A stretch of DNA of 64,000 nucleotides, from the NCBI RefSeq assembly GCF_004337985.1, contig NC_043741.1:5543445-5607444 (forward strand). The letters run 5' to 3'. The notes under the pieces are model-generated. The model was not told the origin of the DNA. It ran no database searches and saw only the letters and a list, made by a program, of their open reading frames with translations. Origin of the DNA: Pyricularia pennisetigena. Taxonomy: Eukaryota > Ascomycota > Sordariomycetes > Magnaporthales > Pyriculariaceae. Within the stretch, counting starts at the first letter, position 1. The number at the start of each line of letters is the position of its first letter. The translations under genes were made by a program, and so were the position numbers. Positions 1-15,363 of the stretch are shown piece after piece.

Positions 1-1427
1 CGGAGCATTGTTGAGAGGAGTTCCAAGGGCCCATCTGAAATTCAGACTGATAAAATTTTGACTTTTTCCTCGTTTTTTCCCCTTCACCCAAGTGTCAAGA
101 TCTCCGCCCTAGATATCCGGTCTAAGACCCATTAGTTACTATATTGAATCGCAAGGCGTGAATCCCATTGACCAATATGACGCCTCATCTTACCGCGAGC
201 AATGTAATAATCAGACGCTGCTAAGATTATAACATCGTCTCAAGTCTCTTGAGGCCTTTGGGTACCTTCACTAGCAGTGCATCCTTCGACTCCCGGATGA
301 CCAAGCATCCAATGGGCTATCCAAAGTATGATTATGGCGCAGGCCAGCTGCAACGGCGGCCTCCGCCCCGTAAACGTATGTATGGAGGTTGGAGTTTGGG
401 GTTGAATGCTGCGTGGGTTGTGCTGCAAGGATTAAAACAGAACTAAAAGGCTCAAACATGACTGATCAGGTTCCAACGTCTACGCAGTCTGCCACAAAAC
501 CTCGAGCTGTCAGTGAGTTTCCAAAACGAGACCAAGGTCGATTTCAGACCGTCTTAAAAAAAGACCCCTGCATTTTCCTTCCTCGTTCCGGGAGGCCTGA
601 GCAGACGGGACGGTTGAACCCTTCTCAGCTACCCGCTGAACGGTTCCTGCGGCTGAGGGGCGCCCAGAGCTGCTTTTCCGCTGGCCCTTCTTTCGTACAC
701 CGTGTGGTAACGTGCAGTGGGTAATGCATGGCAAGTTGAGAGAGCCTTGTTTCCAGACGCTAGCCTCGCGACAGCGGCAAGGAGCAGACATTTTCCACAT
801 GGCGAAAAAGTGATAAGCCTGTTTCAGACTATTTTAGTGGATATAATGTGGGACTAAGCAAAGCCTGGCCTTGACACCCAACGGATTATGCAGGAGTTTA
901 GCGGCGAAACTAGGACGCCGGGGAGCCTCAAGCCTTGAGTCTCTATGGATACGTCGTAGACCCCTAGAAATAACTGATGGATTCATGACGTCAATAACGG
1001 CATTCAAATGTGAGCTAGGTATGTGGGTACTATGGTGAGTACCTTTGTATACCTTTGTGCAGGTTATGGATAATGCAACAACTTATTTAGACGCAAGCAT
1101 GATGGTTGAAGAAAAAAAAAAAAAAAAAAGACGAGTGTTTGGTACATGTAAAAGTTACGACGAAAGAAAAAGAATAAATCAGATTAGACCTAGCAGTAGT
1201 CAAAACATCTCTAGGCGCGGGGATAATGCAAGGGTTGGCGATTGACGACATTAGGAATTGAAATAAGCTAAAAATGGCTGAAACTAAATTTGGTATCCTG
1301 CGAAAGCCAACGTGGAAATGACAGGTTCAACTGAAGCAGAACAAACAAAGCCAATGTGGCCATTGTGGGGAAATTATTGGCTGACTTTTAACAGGCTCAA
1401 CGAAGAAAAGAAAAAGACAAGATCTAT
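1..1427. other. Intergenic region at left edge, no gene recognised
   Basis: Only short ORFs without family resemblance occur here. There is an A-run near 1111-1128. The right-hand part is presumably the 3' flank of the minus-strand patatin-like gene that ends at 1428. An exon of a gene lying mostly outside the window on the left cannot be excluded. Confidence 0.4.
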
Positions 1428-3549
1428 TCATACTCGAGGTTTCATAGCCATGTTCACGGCAGGAGGAGGCTCGTCATCCATCGGATACGGAGGCACCTTG
1501 CCATTGGTAGGCGGACGCCTGCCTCCACCGACAGCGTGGTTTTCAGGTATGGGAGTTTTAGGAGGCAGAGGCGGTGGACCGACGTCGCGTCTCGGCTGTT
1601 CATCCTGCGCGACAATCGCAATCTTGTCTTGTCCAGAAACATTCCTCCACTGTGCCGGTGTGAGTGCTGCTGGGAGAAGGTCATCGTCCGTCGTTCCCAT
1701 ACTTGAGACGGTCGCGGCAGAGACTGTCGATGGGGTAGGGTTATGTGTAGGTCTTGAAGGTGGCGAGCCTACTGAAGGGCGCGTAAACGATGGTTGAGGA
1801 GCTGCATTGGCAGAGGCAGGAGGTGGTGGAGGAAGGGGACGCTCTCCAGCCAGGCTTCCACCCGAGCTACGCGGCGATACTGCCGAAGCCGGCATACCAA
1901 GGCTGTCGGGCCCGGAATCGTAGGACTGTCTGCTAGGCGGCGTCGTGTTCTGCGGTTTGGCCGGGAATGTTGGCATATCACCAGGTAGCTCAACTGCAAA
2001 TGTCGGCAGGGAGGAGTCCGAAGTGGCGTGAACGGCAACGTCGGGGATCGCGCCCATCCGATCATGGCGCATCTTTGCCCGGTGTATCTTGGCTAGCTTT
2101 GCAGCAGATCCTTGAACCATGGCACTCTCCTCGGGTCGGCGTAGATACTGCCGCGTGCTGGTGCTAATATCGGCCAGTCGGTTCCACTCGTTCATTCCAA
2201 ACTCCCCAACACCCATCTCTACATTCAGACGGTAGTAGTTCTCGACGTTGACGCCACGTTTGAGCAGGTGCTCCCGCTTGACGTATTGGTGGATCGTTTC
2301 GCAGCCCTCAATCTTTGCAATCAATCTCCTTCGCGCGTCTGCGAATTCGCCCAAGAAACCCTCGTACCACAGCGATTGGTTCGCATCACTGCTTTTCGGC
2401 CTCCTTCCTGTTCCTACACTGATGAAAACTCCAACGTCGCGACCCGGCCACTCGTTGACGACGGCTTCGTCCAGGGCCTGAACCGCAGGATTGAAAGTCC
2501 CAGCACCATCATCGTGAAATACAGACTGCCCAACCTTGATAGGCTTGAACGCAAGGCCAATAGCGCATGTCGCTCTCCCTGCCTCCCAAATTTTGCAGTC
2601 ATATTCCGGTGCCGGCTCTTTCCTCGAGTCATACGATCGTAGTAATGCCGGTTCGCCTCCCTTGGGAGTTCCTCTGTATACCGCGGTCACGACCCTAAAT
2701 GAAAATAGGTTAGTTGCGGCTCGGGCTTGAACCCCCCCCAATTAAAAACCCAAAATTTGCAACCTTTCAACAACAGCAGACTCACGTTTTTGTCCTGTTT
2801 TCCCTGGCATCGTAAAGACTCGCATCTGGATCGCCTCCCCTCGACCCATGCGCTGGGCGTGCAAACTGACTTGTTGGGCTTCTGTGGCTGAAACTGACCA
2901 CACTCGCGTTGCTAGTGTGTCTTCGGGGATAGCCGCCGGCGTGCGACAGTCTATTTCGGGATGCCATGCTAGCGGGACTGGCTGGAGAATCCGATCCATC
3001 GTTGCCTTCGAACTCATCGACAGTATGTTCCCTAACCGCCTCCTTGATAGCCAGCTCCAACATGGATGCTTTGAACAGCGTGCTCCTGGTAGGTATCCCG
3101 AGTATTGTCTTATCCGTCTCAAACACCATGCGCGTCAGGCGCACGTACAGCTCCTTGCACGTTTCCAGGTCCAGCCTCAGGCGGCCGAGCATCAGCGCCA
3201 CCAGGCCGCCTGTGCCCGTGCCGACGATGAGGTCAAAGTGGTCGGCGGGTTTAGGGATTTCGGAACGACGGGGCGCGCGGCCTTCAATCTCGACAAAGGT
3301 TCGATGCATTATTTCCTGTATGATGACGAATATTGAGTAGCCTCGAACTCCTCCGCCATCTACGCCGCCAGAAAAGTGGAAAAAAAAAAAAAAAAAGTCA
3401 GCCTAAGCTCGGTGTTGATTAACACGTCTCTTTTCACCCGCCACACTGGTCTCGCGCCGGGTCCTGCCAAATGGCTACGAACCTAATGATAGTATGCGGA
3501 GGGGAGGTCCCTTGGTTGTGTCCTTCCTCTTCACTCGTTCGGTCTCCAT
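1428..3549 (-). CDS. Patatin-like phospholipase family protein with Gly in place of the catalytic Ser
   Basis: Three exons on the minus strand, 3549-3483, 3359-2786 and 2694-1428, give 635 residues. The first intron splits the Asp codon of the oxyanion-hole motif, and joining the exons restores LRILSLDGGGVRG (residues 17-29), which strongly supports the model. The patatin fold continues with FDLIVGTGTGGL around residues 64-75 and ends with the DGA motif at Asp276-Gly-Ala. Patatins use a Ser-Asp dyad in which Ser sits in GxSxG; here the central position, residue 71, is Gly (codon GGC at 3214-3216), so ordinary lipid-acyl hydrolase activity is doubtful. The C-terminal half (about 400-635) is low-complexity and Pro/Ser-rich, probably disordered. 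No signal peptide is seen, so it is likely cytosolic. It may be a pseudoenzyme, or one using another nucleophile. Family assignment is firm; activity is unknown. Confidence 0.88.
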
Positions 3550-6500
3550 GATTAGGCTCCAGGCTGCACGACACGATTGTCGTTACAACAGACGAAATTT
3601 TTTATGTTGCCGCAGTAGTGAGTGGGAAGACCGCCAGCGCAGTGCACAGCAAAGAAATTTAGTGCCGTGGATGAATCTCGCCCAATGTTGAAATGAAAGG
3701 TAAACGCAGGGTTCTAGGCTGGGCAGACCTTGTATACGTGGGGCGTAATCCGTCGACTTTGAATGACGAAGCGACCTGTCTGTCCGACATGAAGCTAGGT
3801 AGGATTCAAAAAAAAGTTGCTTGCAGTTGAATGAACCCCAGTGACGCAAAAAGAGGGGCGCGGTTGTATCAAGCAGTGGAGGCCAACCAGCGATTAACGC
3901 CACGCGGACGAGGTTCAACCCGTCTAACCTTCTCCACGAATCCGATCTAGCGACGACGAAGAAGAGAGAGAGAGAGAGAGAGGAAAAAAAAAAAAAAAGA
4001 AAAAAAAGAAAAAAAAAGCTCTTCAGTCTTGTCAACAAGAGACAAGTTTTCGCAGACTGCTAGAGCTCTAATTACCTATTGCCTCCACTTGAATTGCATG
4101 CGACTATCAAAACTATCAAAGACTGCTAAACATTTCCCAACCGGGGGGAACGATGTCAGTTTCAGCTGGTTCAGCTCGTGTCAAGCTTGACATTGCAGCG
4201 AAGTGTGCAAGGCTATCCTTGATTGAAGTAGACCTTATTATGCACTCACTCAGTTTCCAACTGCGCGATCCCGCACAATGGTGGCCTCGGCGCCTTTTCT
4301 TACATGGCCTCCGATTGGCCTCCTACCGTCAGCATGATCTTTTGTCCACCTTCCGGCATGCTATTGCAGAGACGCATGATTGTTTTACTCGCTAAGATAC
4401 TGCCGAGTACATACTACATAATTTTCCTTACCAAGCTAGGTAGGTATCTAAGGTAGGTAAGCTTATAATTCAAGGCTGGTAGGTCGTTGTGCTCTCTACT
4501 GCCAGCCCATCTTATCTCTGCCGAGGTGACAGCTGATGAGGCCGGTAACGCCGTTTGGAGTACCGCTTCTTCAAGCGGCTGGGCGCTGGTCAAATAGAGT
4601 TAGGCCATCTTGTAGTGTGAGACAGGATACATCATTATTTACCAACCGACAATTGAATTAGCGATTTCATGGACTTTTTAGGGCACAAAAAAGAAAACAA
4701 AGTAAGCAGCGCAGCGACTGAGAAGAAACTGCCAAGCTATGCATGTGCCAACTAGACTAGCAAGACTAGGTACAGAAAGCACCCTGTTCAATGAATGTGG
4801 AAAAATGCAGGGTGCACAACATCATTCATCATTTTGGGCTTGGGTGCAGTCGACAACGTCACAGCATGGTCTCATCCCGCTGGAGGTTGTATATTTTTTT
4901 GCCTTCTTCCGCCCCTTCCGATCGACGGGAATGCACTGCATGCAATCACCAGGGGAACACTATGGGATTGTTGTCACCTGTTATATCCGTCAGTGTTCCC
5001 GTTAAGCCGTCTTATTAGGAAATGACATGCAAGTCAAGGCGCGTGCTGTCACGCCCTGAGAGAATACTTGGCTGTCGTCTCATGTCGATCTTGATGGAGG
5101 TGGCGCAGTTCCGAGAAAACAGTTTTTGCATTCGCAGCCACCCCAACCATTCAATCGCTTCCAAGACATGCGAGTCTCTACTGTACTTCATACCCAATTG
5201 GCCTGCAGCGCTTCGCTCTCGGGAGTTCAGACCCCTTATTGACTGGATTCCAAGGCCAAAACGTTTGCCTGCGCGAACATACGAAGTACTACGGTATTTC
5301 ACAGCCGTCTAATGTGGAGCCGGTGCGACGGGGCTGCTTGCATTGGCGCAGCCACCCGAACTTAATTTCCCAAAATAGGTATTGAGCTTTGCTTCGCCTA
5401 CTTGTATGCAGGTCTAGTTCACTGGGACGCAAAAGCCCTACCTGGTCCCATCAAGGGATTTGGGGAGTTCTGTCGGCTGCGCGGATACCTCAAGAATCGG
5501 GTCACTCATGAGAAAAGTCCTACCCACATATGTCACCAAAGCATGAAGCTTGATATGAAGCTAGAAAGATTTTCAACATCGGATGCAGCTCCGGCGCCAG
5601 ACTAACTGCTAGTACGTAGTAAGTACACCGTTGCATGGATGTACCAGGCATGAGCAGTCTTTACCAATCATGTGTTCATCTCTCCTTGATGAGTTCGCGG
5701 CTACTCGTGACTGTGTGCACGTCAATTCGCTCCGAGCTATCCATAGAAATTTTTTGCCATTCTGTTGTTTCATGCAACCATGCATTTTGGCCACAATGAC
5801 ACCTACGAGGTGAATAAAACTTCTGAGGTCAACTAACAACGACGTGGGCTTGACAGGGTCGAACTGTCCTTCTTCCACTCAGCTTGGGTGCGGCTCTTTG
5901 GCGCACCTGCCCCTTGCTCCTCTCAATCACTGCGCGTGTCATGTTGCCCTGCCCAATTTGGCTAGCATCAGCCCTGCGATCGTACTGTAGCCAGGGGTTG
6001 GTGTTCGGTGGTCCCAATGGATGGAATGACACTTGCAGGCTAATTTGACAACAGAACATGACAACACCAGAGGATTTTCTACCTATCTTACCTTGGAGAC
6101 ATGTTTTGGGCTGGATATAAACAATTTCAAAGGCTGAACTTCCACCAGAGTATCACCTTGGAACCATCAAAGTCTTAAAATATTTCAAAAGTTTTCCGAC
6201 AAGTTCTGCAAGCATTGAGTCACTGATGCAGGATTCGCTGCTGCCTAGCGACCACTGTATGCAAGCCAGGGTATCATGGCCCCAACATTCTGACCTGGGC
6301 ATCGAATTCTTGGGGCGGCCGGCTTGTATGACATGGTCCATTCCGCAGTTTTATCCGTCTCGGCGACCTGAATTGCTCAATCGAGCAAGTTAGTTCACGG
6401 CCTGGGCGCAAAGAGCAAGGCCCATCACAGCCCGACCTCGAGGTATGCTTACACTCGATACTTGTCCCCGCCCAGGCAGCGCCCCTACAATTGCGGTACT

Positions 6501-6773
6501 GATTTTCGGCTGTCAGACGCATTAACACCCTCCAAAACCAATTACCCCAGTTGGAAGGATTCCGTCTCTTACACTCTGCCTTGCGATGAAACTATGCTGT
6601 CCGTGACGGGATTTAAAAGCCATCAAAACCCCCCCAAGAATGTTGGGTAGTTGTGTCTGACAGATAGAGACCACTTTACACCCACTTCACCATCAAATTC
6701 TAGCTGGTGGCAGTTCTTGCGCAAAGAAAAAAAAAGGCATACAAAGTATACAACATACCAAGATCCAAGAAAA
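3550..6773. other. Intergenic, 3.2 kb, no gene recognised
   Basis: All ORFs are short and resemble no family. The stretch contains an AG microsatellite, A-rich runs near 3990-4018, and TAGGTA-type motifs near 4435-4460. It probably holds the promoter of the minus-strand patatin-like gene on its left and that of the MARVEL gene on its right. Confidence 0.4.
3964..3981. repeat. (AG)n microsatellite followed by A-rich tract
   Basis: A run of AG dinucleotides is directly followed by interrupted poly(A) to about 4018. It is visible by eye and lies in intergenic DNA. Confidence 0.85.
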
Positions 6774-7525
6774 ATGCATAATATCATTGGGCTCGGACTC
6801 AAAGGCTTCCTTGTAAGTCCCATGATACCTCACTGCTACCAAGGCAGCCTTACATCAGCTATCAAAAACTAACACCGAGCTTTCAACCAAGCTGATTGCC
6901 TCGGCCGTCGTTCTCGGGTTATCAGTTACCCTCGCAAACCATCAAAGACATGGAAGTCCTCCTGCCGAGACTTCTTTTGCAAGCTTCACCGGTGGCTTCG
7001 GCATCATCGTGGCCGCCATAGGTGTTGCTTCCATGTTCATCGATGCGATTCCGACCCTGGTTCCCCTTGTGGCAGAAGGGCTGGCTGCCCTGTTCTTCCT
7101 CGCTGGCGGTATTGTAAGTCTTTTACTATTTCCTTGTCACTATGCGCACGTCTCTTCGAGTACTGTCTCGGTGCAAGTCGACGACCTCTACCTTCCTTAT
7201 TCTTCATACGTACTAACAATATCCTTGAAAGGCATTGGCTATTGCTATGAAAGGGGTTTCATGTGACGGTGGCGTCGGAACGGAAGCATACTTCACCCGC
7301 TGGTTTAACAAAATCCTCAACGGTGGCTGCCCCACAACTGTGCGGTGTTATGTCTCTGACAAGAATTTTCCTACCGATGACGAGGCCAACGACAGTCTGA
7401 AAGCACGATGCGTTCGTACCCAGGCAGACTTTGCTTTCCAATTCATCGCGATGTTTGCTGCCTTGGGTGCCTTGGCAATGACTTTCTTTACTGCTAGGCG
7501 CTCTGGCACCAAGGTCATTGCTTGA
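6774..7525 (+). CDS. MARVEL-domain-type four-helix membrane protein
   Basis: Three exons, 6774-6812, 6892-7113 and 7232-7525, encode 184 residues. Donors are GTAAGT in both introns. The protein has four hydrophobic segments: roughly residues 4-28, 45-66, 73-95 and 158-177. Between helices 3 and 4 lies a long polar loop with several Cys (CDGGVGTEAYF, GGCPTTVRC). The topology, the short N-terminus MHNIIGLGLKGF and the G/A-rich helices fit fungal MARVEL-like proteins, which in yeast (Nce102 type) act in plasma-membrane domain organisation and secretion. The specific role here is inferred only. The acceptor of exon 2 was chosen at CAACCAAG|CTG because it keeps the frame and restores helix 1; a nearby upstream AG is possible. 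Confidence 0.75.
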
Positions 7526-10532
<3,007 letters not shown>

Positions 10533-13266
10533 ATGGACCATCCCAACAAGCGACGGCGATTGGCGCCCAAGCTACCTGATCCTCCACAGCAGCCACCGCC
10601 TCCGGTACCAGGTCCAGCGACGTCCCCAGGCCAGCATAGCACCACTTATGCCAACGACCAGGTATACTCAGACTTTCAGCCCGCCTCACCCAGAGTCTGG
10701 GATAGGCCTCTCTAGATGCGCCGACCTGCTAACTTGTCCAGCCGTTGCACCATGGCCAGCAGTATCCAGGCCAGGAGCCTGCTCCGATACCAGAGAGGCA
10801 CGATTTCGAGTCCTTCGCCCGCCACCTCCAAGATGTGGCCATGTTGATCTACAGACAAACCCAAAGATCCCCGTATACGAGCGTATCTGTGCTGCTACTT
10901 AGGTGGGATGAGGACAAGTCGGTAGAAAAGGACTTGGTAGAGCTGGAGACGGTATTGAGAGATCGTTACAACTACCAAACGGACAAGTGGACGATACCAT
11001 CGGTGCACAACCCCAGCATTAAGCTCAGCGTGCAGATGGCCTCATATTTGGAGAACGCCCGCCCCGACCACCTCCTCATCATATACTATGCTGGACACGG
11101 CTATGTTGGGATGGATAATCACCTGTATTGGGCGTGGTGAGTGGAGCCGGATATGTGAAATGGGTTTGGAATGAGGACCGTCTGGCGGGTCGGCACTGTT
11201 ACTGACTGAATATGTTGGACAGCCACAAAGGCGAGGACTCTGCAAAGCTGAAGTGGGATGGCCTGCGGTGTTTGTTTGAGGATGCGCAGTCAGATATGCT
11301 GCTGCTTCTCGATACTTGTGCTCCGAGAGAGGCACCAATGGCAGGCAGCCATGGATTCAAGCAGGCTATCGCCGCGTACACTCCGGACCGAGTACCTCGA
11401 GAGTCCCCCGGCCGATCTTTTACATCATATCTTACTGAGTCATTGGCAAGATTGTCGGTCGGTCGGGCTTTCACTTTGCAGAGGCTGTATGACGAAATCA
11501 TTTCTCTGCAGCCAAAAGCCACCTCAGAGAGACCCCAGACGAACGGGGTAGGAAAGCTGTCTACCTTCCACGAGCTGCGACCAGTGGTGTTCACTTTGGC
11601 AGCCGGACAGAACCAAAGTATGATACTGCCAATATTGTCAGCCCCTGATGGCAAGAGCGCGCAGTCTGGCCAGCCGAGGACCGACGCTGGTACGCTCATG
11701 AAGCCGGAGGAACAGATCATAGGCCCAGAAGACGCGGTAGATCTCATCTTTGATGAAGCGAGGGCCCTCGTTTGTACCACTTTTGTCGGGGATGCTAGCC
11801 AAGACATGACCTTCTTCAACAACTGGCTACAGAACGCTCCACCCATTGCGTCCAAAATAAAGGTTGAAGGCATGTTCTTGGGACCTCCCACGATGCTCCT
11901 CGTCTCTATGCCTCTTAATGTCTGGAATGTGGTTCAGCATGACAAGGTTTGCTGTTTTTTGGGCCAAATTACCTCACATAACATGACTCACTTGTATGAC
12001 CGTCTCGTGGGGTCTGCCGTGGGCTTACCGACCCCCGCAAAAGATGTTGACGATGGCCGCATTCTATGGGAAGCCACGAAAGCGGCTGCCAACCTCCCTA
12101 ATCTGATACGACATGAGGAAGCGGCGCCAGGGAAGCCGCCTCCTGCCGCAAAGCAGGTAAGCCCAGAGACGCCAGCGCGGCCACGCGGTGGCCCTAGGCA
12201 TGAACTACCATCCTCAGCGCCGTCGTCTGCGCATGTGAAACAGACAAAGTCGGTTGCTGCAAAGGAGGTTGAGGACTCGGTTGAAATGCAGGAGGCAGCC
12301 GAACAGCTGAAAGCACTAAGTCATATGCCCGCCAGTGGCGAGGGCAAATCTTCGGCCTCGACGGTCTCGCAAGTTGATTTGAAAGATGAGAATAACACAT
12401 CGTCTCACGAGGATTCTGGAGGAGACGAGACTTTGCTGAGCGTCGATGGCAATGCGACGTCGACAAAACCCAAGCAATCAAGGTCTTTGCAAAAACAGCC
12501 ACTGCCGAGACTTGATACCCGTTGTGACATGTGTACTCATGCCCCTTTCAAGGACTCGTCATCGCTGAGAAAACACATCGCAGCCGCGCACACCCGGCCA
12601 TTCCCATGTGCATTTTCGTTTGCCGGCTGCACAAGTACTTTTGGTTCAAAAAACGAATGGAAGAGACATATTTCGTCTCAGCACTTGTGCCTCCAATATT
12701 ACCGCTGCTCGTCGTGTCCTCTGAGCGCTATCGAGGGCAAAGGAAACGAGTTCAACCGCAAAGATCTCTTTACGCAGCACCTCCGTCGCATGCACGCCCC
12801 ATTCGCCATCAAAAAGTCGATCAAAAGCGATGGAAAGTTGCAGACAGAGTGGGACAGCCACGTTAAGGAGATGCAACAAACCTGTCTGGTGACCAGGCGC
12901 AAACCGCCGCAGAAGTCAGCCTGTCCCAAGGCGGGCTGCCAAACCATTTTTGAGGGACCGACCTCGTGGGATGAATGGACTGAACATGTGGGGAGGCACA
13001 TGGAGAAAGGAGATGGCCAGTCAATAGGTGTCGATGGATTCCTGGCAAAATGGGCTTTGGAAGAAGGCATCATCGAAGGCAAAGAGGATGGGGAGTATCG
13101 ACTCTGCAATCAGGACGAGCTCCCAAGCAAGAAGGACAGCAGCGTTCAAGTGACGTCTGCGTCCCAGCCCTCCAAGTCGCCAAAAGATGAATCACCGAGA
13201 CCTGAAGATGAGGGGTCTATTGTTGTTGCGATGCCAGACGACGATGGTATGGATATGGATGACTGA
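10533..13266 (+). CDS. Caspase-fold (peptidase C14-like) protein with C-terminal C2H2 zinc fingers
   Basis: Exons 10533-10661, 10742-11136 and 11223-13266 encode 855 residues. The second intron splits a Cys codon (LYWACHKGED). A caspase-like core is seen at about residues 65-250: LLIIYYAGHG places the catalytic His near residue 162, and MLLLLDTCAP places the catalytic Cys near residue 207, with normal spacing. A Pro/Ser/Glu-rich linker (about 440-600) follows. Then come Cys/His units: CDMC..HIAAAH (about 609-631), CAFSFAGC..HISSQH (about 637-663), CSSC..HLRRMH (about 670-699) and CPKAGC..HVGRH (about 741-771). The N-terminus carries a basic patch, NKRRRL, that could be a nuclear signal. Fungal caspase-fold proteins are linked to stress and regulated death; the fingers suggest a DNA- or protein-bound protease. 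The substrate is unknown. It lies 586 bp upstream of the oxidoreductase, on the same strand. Confidence 0.85.
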
Positions 13267-13852
13267 GCATGATTGCGTTGTTTGGGCCTGGGCCATGATA
13301 GAATTGGCTCACTGGCATCTTGCGAACTGCCCTTGAGATACTCACTGTTGCGTTTTGCCCGGCATTTGCGTTTCCTGACATTCCAGGCAAGTCGAAAAGT
13401 TACTGTACAGAATCTGAAAGTATATAGGCAGAGTCTGCACATTGAGAACGCCGTCTCATCCATAACCTCTCAATCTGAGATGTGCTCACTTTCCCAAATT
13501 ATGCGTTACCACTTCCACCAAAGCCAAAATGATGAAAGCTGGGACTGGTTTTCAACGCAGCCTGAGCACAACTTGGAGCTGCAGTGCAATGTGGAACTTT
13601 AGCAGAGATCGGCTGAAGCGGATCCGAGAAGTCGTTCGCGAATGGGCGGCCGCAAATGGTTCACGTCATCCACCCAGAATCTCGAACAGACGTATATGTA
13701 CACCCACCAACGACCTAATATTCTTTTACCCCTCAAAAATCCTTACTCTATACCTAATATATCCTGTTGGTCATCTTGCATTGATTGAACGCTCAATTGG
13801 AAGTCAAAGAAAAGGTTGAGAGACAACGCAAGATTACTATTTTACATGTGCC
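13267..13852. other. Intergenic between caspase-fold gene and oxidoreductase
   Basis: No gene is seen. It contains the 3' flank of the caspase-fold gene and the promoter of the oxidoreductase. Confidence 0.5.
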
Positions 13853-14476
13853 ATGGCTCCCATTGGAATCGCCTTGATTGGCGGCGGCATCTTTATCAAG
13901 CAGGCACATATCGTAAGTCGGATCCTGTTTATTCCTATCGTTTGCGTTTATGGTTTCGTAAAATCCTACCGGATCACATCTTGCTTTCCTGAAATTGTTT
14001 TAACACGCAGAATACAGCCTGCCGTGTTGGCCACGCCTTCTCTTGAGGTCAAGGCAGTCTACTCGCGATCGCTCAAATCGGCCAAGGAGTCGGCGGCACT
14101 GCTTCCCAACCAAGGCGACGGGGTCGATCTGTACTCGGATGAAGAGGGCGGCGGCTATGCAGACGTGCTGAAGCGCGACGACGTGTCGGGCGTCATCATC
14201 GCCCTCCCGATAGCCAACCAGCCAGAGTACATCAAGGCGGCGCTGGACGCGGGCAAGCACGTGCTGGCGGAGAAGCCCGTCGCGCCCAACGTTGCCCAGG
14301 GCAGGGAGCTCATCGAGTACTACCACTCGGTCAGGGCCCGGACCGGCGCGACGTGGTCATGCGCCGAACAGATGCGGTGCATGCCAAACTATATCTTTGG
14401 AGCAGCGGAGGCGAGGAAGCTGGGCAAGGTCACTGGGTTTCGTGCTATTGTAGAGTTTATGACAAAGGAAGGTAGG

Positions 14477-14507
<31 letters not shown>

Positions 14508-15216
14508 GTTGTTGTTGTTGTTTTCTGCCCAGCCGCTGGGAGTTTTTCCTGAGTGTCGTACGGCAAAGAAGGCAAATATCATGTCACCTATGTGCCCATC
14601 TTAAGGATGAGGATGCACGCATGGAGGTGGGCAGGTGCAAAAATAGTGCCTCAGCTGACAAGACTGAAACCATGCTACAGACAACGCATACTACAATACG
14701 GAATGGCGCAAAAACCCAACACACGACTACGGCTTCATCCTGGACGGCGGCGTGCACTGGGCGGCATCACTACGAATGCTCCTGGGTGACGACGTGGCCG
14801 AGACGGTCAGCGGGTTCAGCCACACGGCATCCGCGTACCTGCCTTCCCCCGACACGCTGCAGGGCATCGTGCGGACCAGGTCGGGAGCATCGGGCGCCTT
14901 TCTCGTGTCTTGCGGATCGACCCTCCCGGCCAAGTCCGAGTTCAGCGTGGCGTGCGAGAATGGCAGCGTCACGGTCAGCAGGGATACTATTACTGTTTCC
15001 AACGTTGACGGCAGCGAGCCGCAGGTCACAATCAAGAACTCGGCCGAGGGCGTCAAGTATGAGGTCCAGGCCTGGGCGGCTGCGTTGGAGGCTGGGAAGC
15101 CCGATCCGAGGCTGGCTCCCGAGGAAGGGCTGGCCGATGCCGAGTTTCTGCTAGGTATGCTCAAGAGCGCCGACGCGGGTGGCATGCCGCAAAAGTTGAG
15201 TTTGCAGCAGGTTTAA
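13853..15216 (+). CDS. Gfo/Idh/MocA-family NAD(P)-dependent oxidoreductase
   Basis: Exons 13853-13912, 14018-14471 and 14681-15216 encode 349 residues. The Rossmann start IGIALIGGGIF is followed by the family hallmark EKP in HVLAEKPVAPN, where the Lys is catalytic in this family. The C-terminal alpha/beta domain begins around FRAIVEFMTKE, and a split codon joins it to DNAYYNTEWRKNP and the substrate-side motif LDGGVHW. Family members oxidise or reduce sugars, inositols and related compounds; the substrate here cannot be read from the sequence. No signal peptide, so cytosolic. The second intron carries a run of 26 T and a short GTT repeat. Reading through the introns gives a longer ORF that loses the family frame, which supports the splice model. 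The gene is convergent with the thioesterase, 147 bp away. Confidence 0.9.
14482..14522 (+). repeat. T26 homopolymer plus (GTT)n inside an intron
   Basis: Twenty-six T are followed by about five GTT units, close to the 5' end of intron 2 of the oxidoreductase. This is a visible low-complexity tract. Confidence 0.9.
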
Positions 15217-15363
15217 TCTTGGCAGCTTGGCAGTGGAAGGTTACAGACCATGGAGGAAACTGTAGGATCGTAAAACCCACATTTGACAGTTTGTTGGTCG
15301 TCAAGGGATGGTTCATGGGCAGGGACCAAGCATCAGCACTCCATAATACATACAAGCCGAAGC

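Noticed and set aside
240..310. tRNA-like TTCGACTCCC string
   Set aside because: The T-stem does not pair and no A box or acceptor stem is present upstream.
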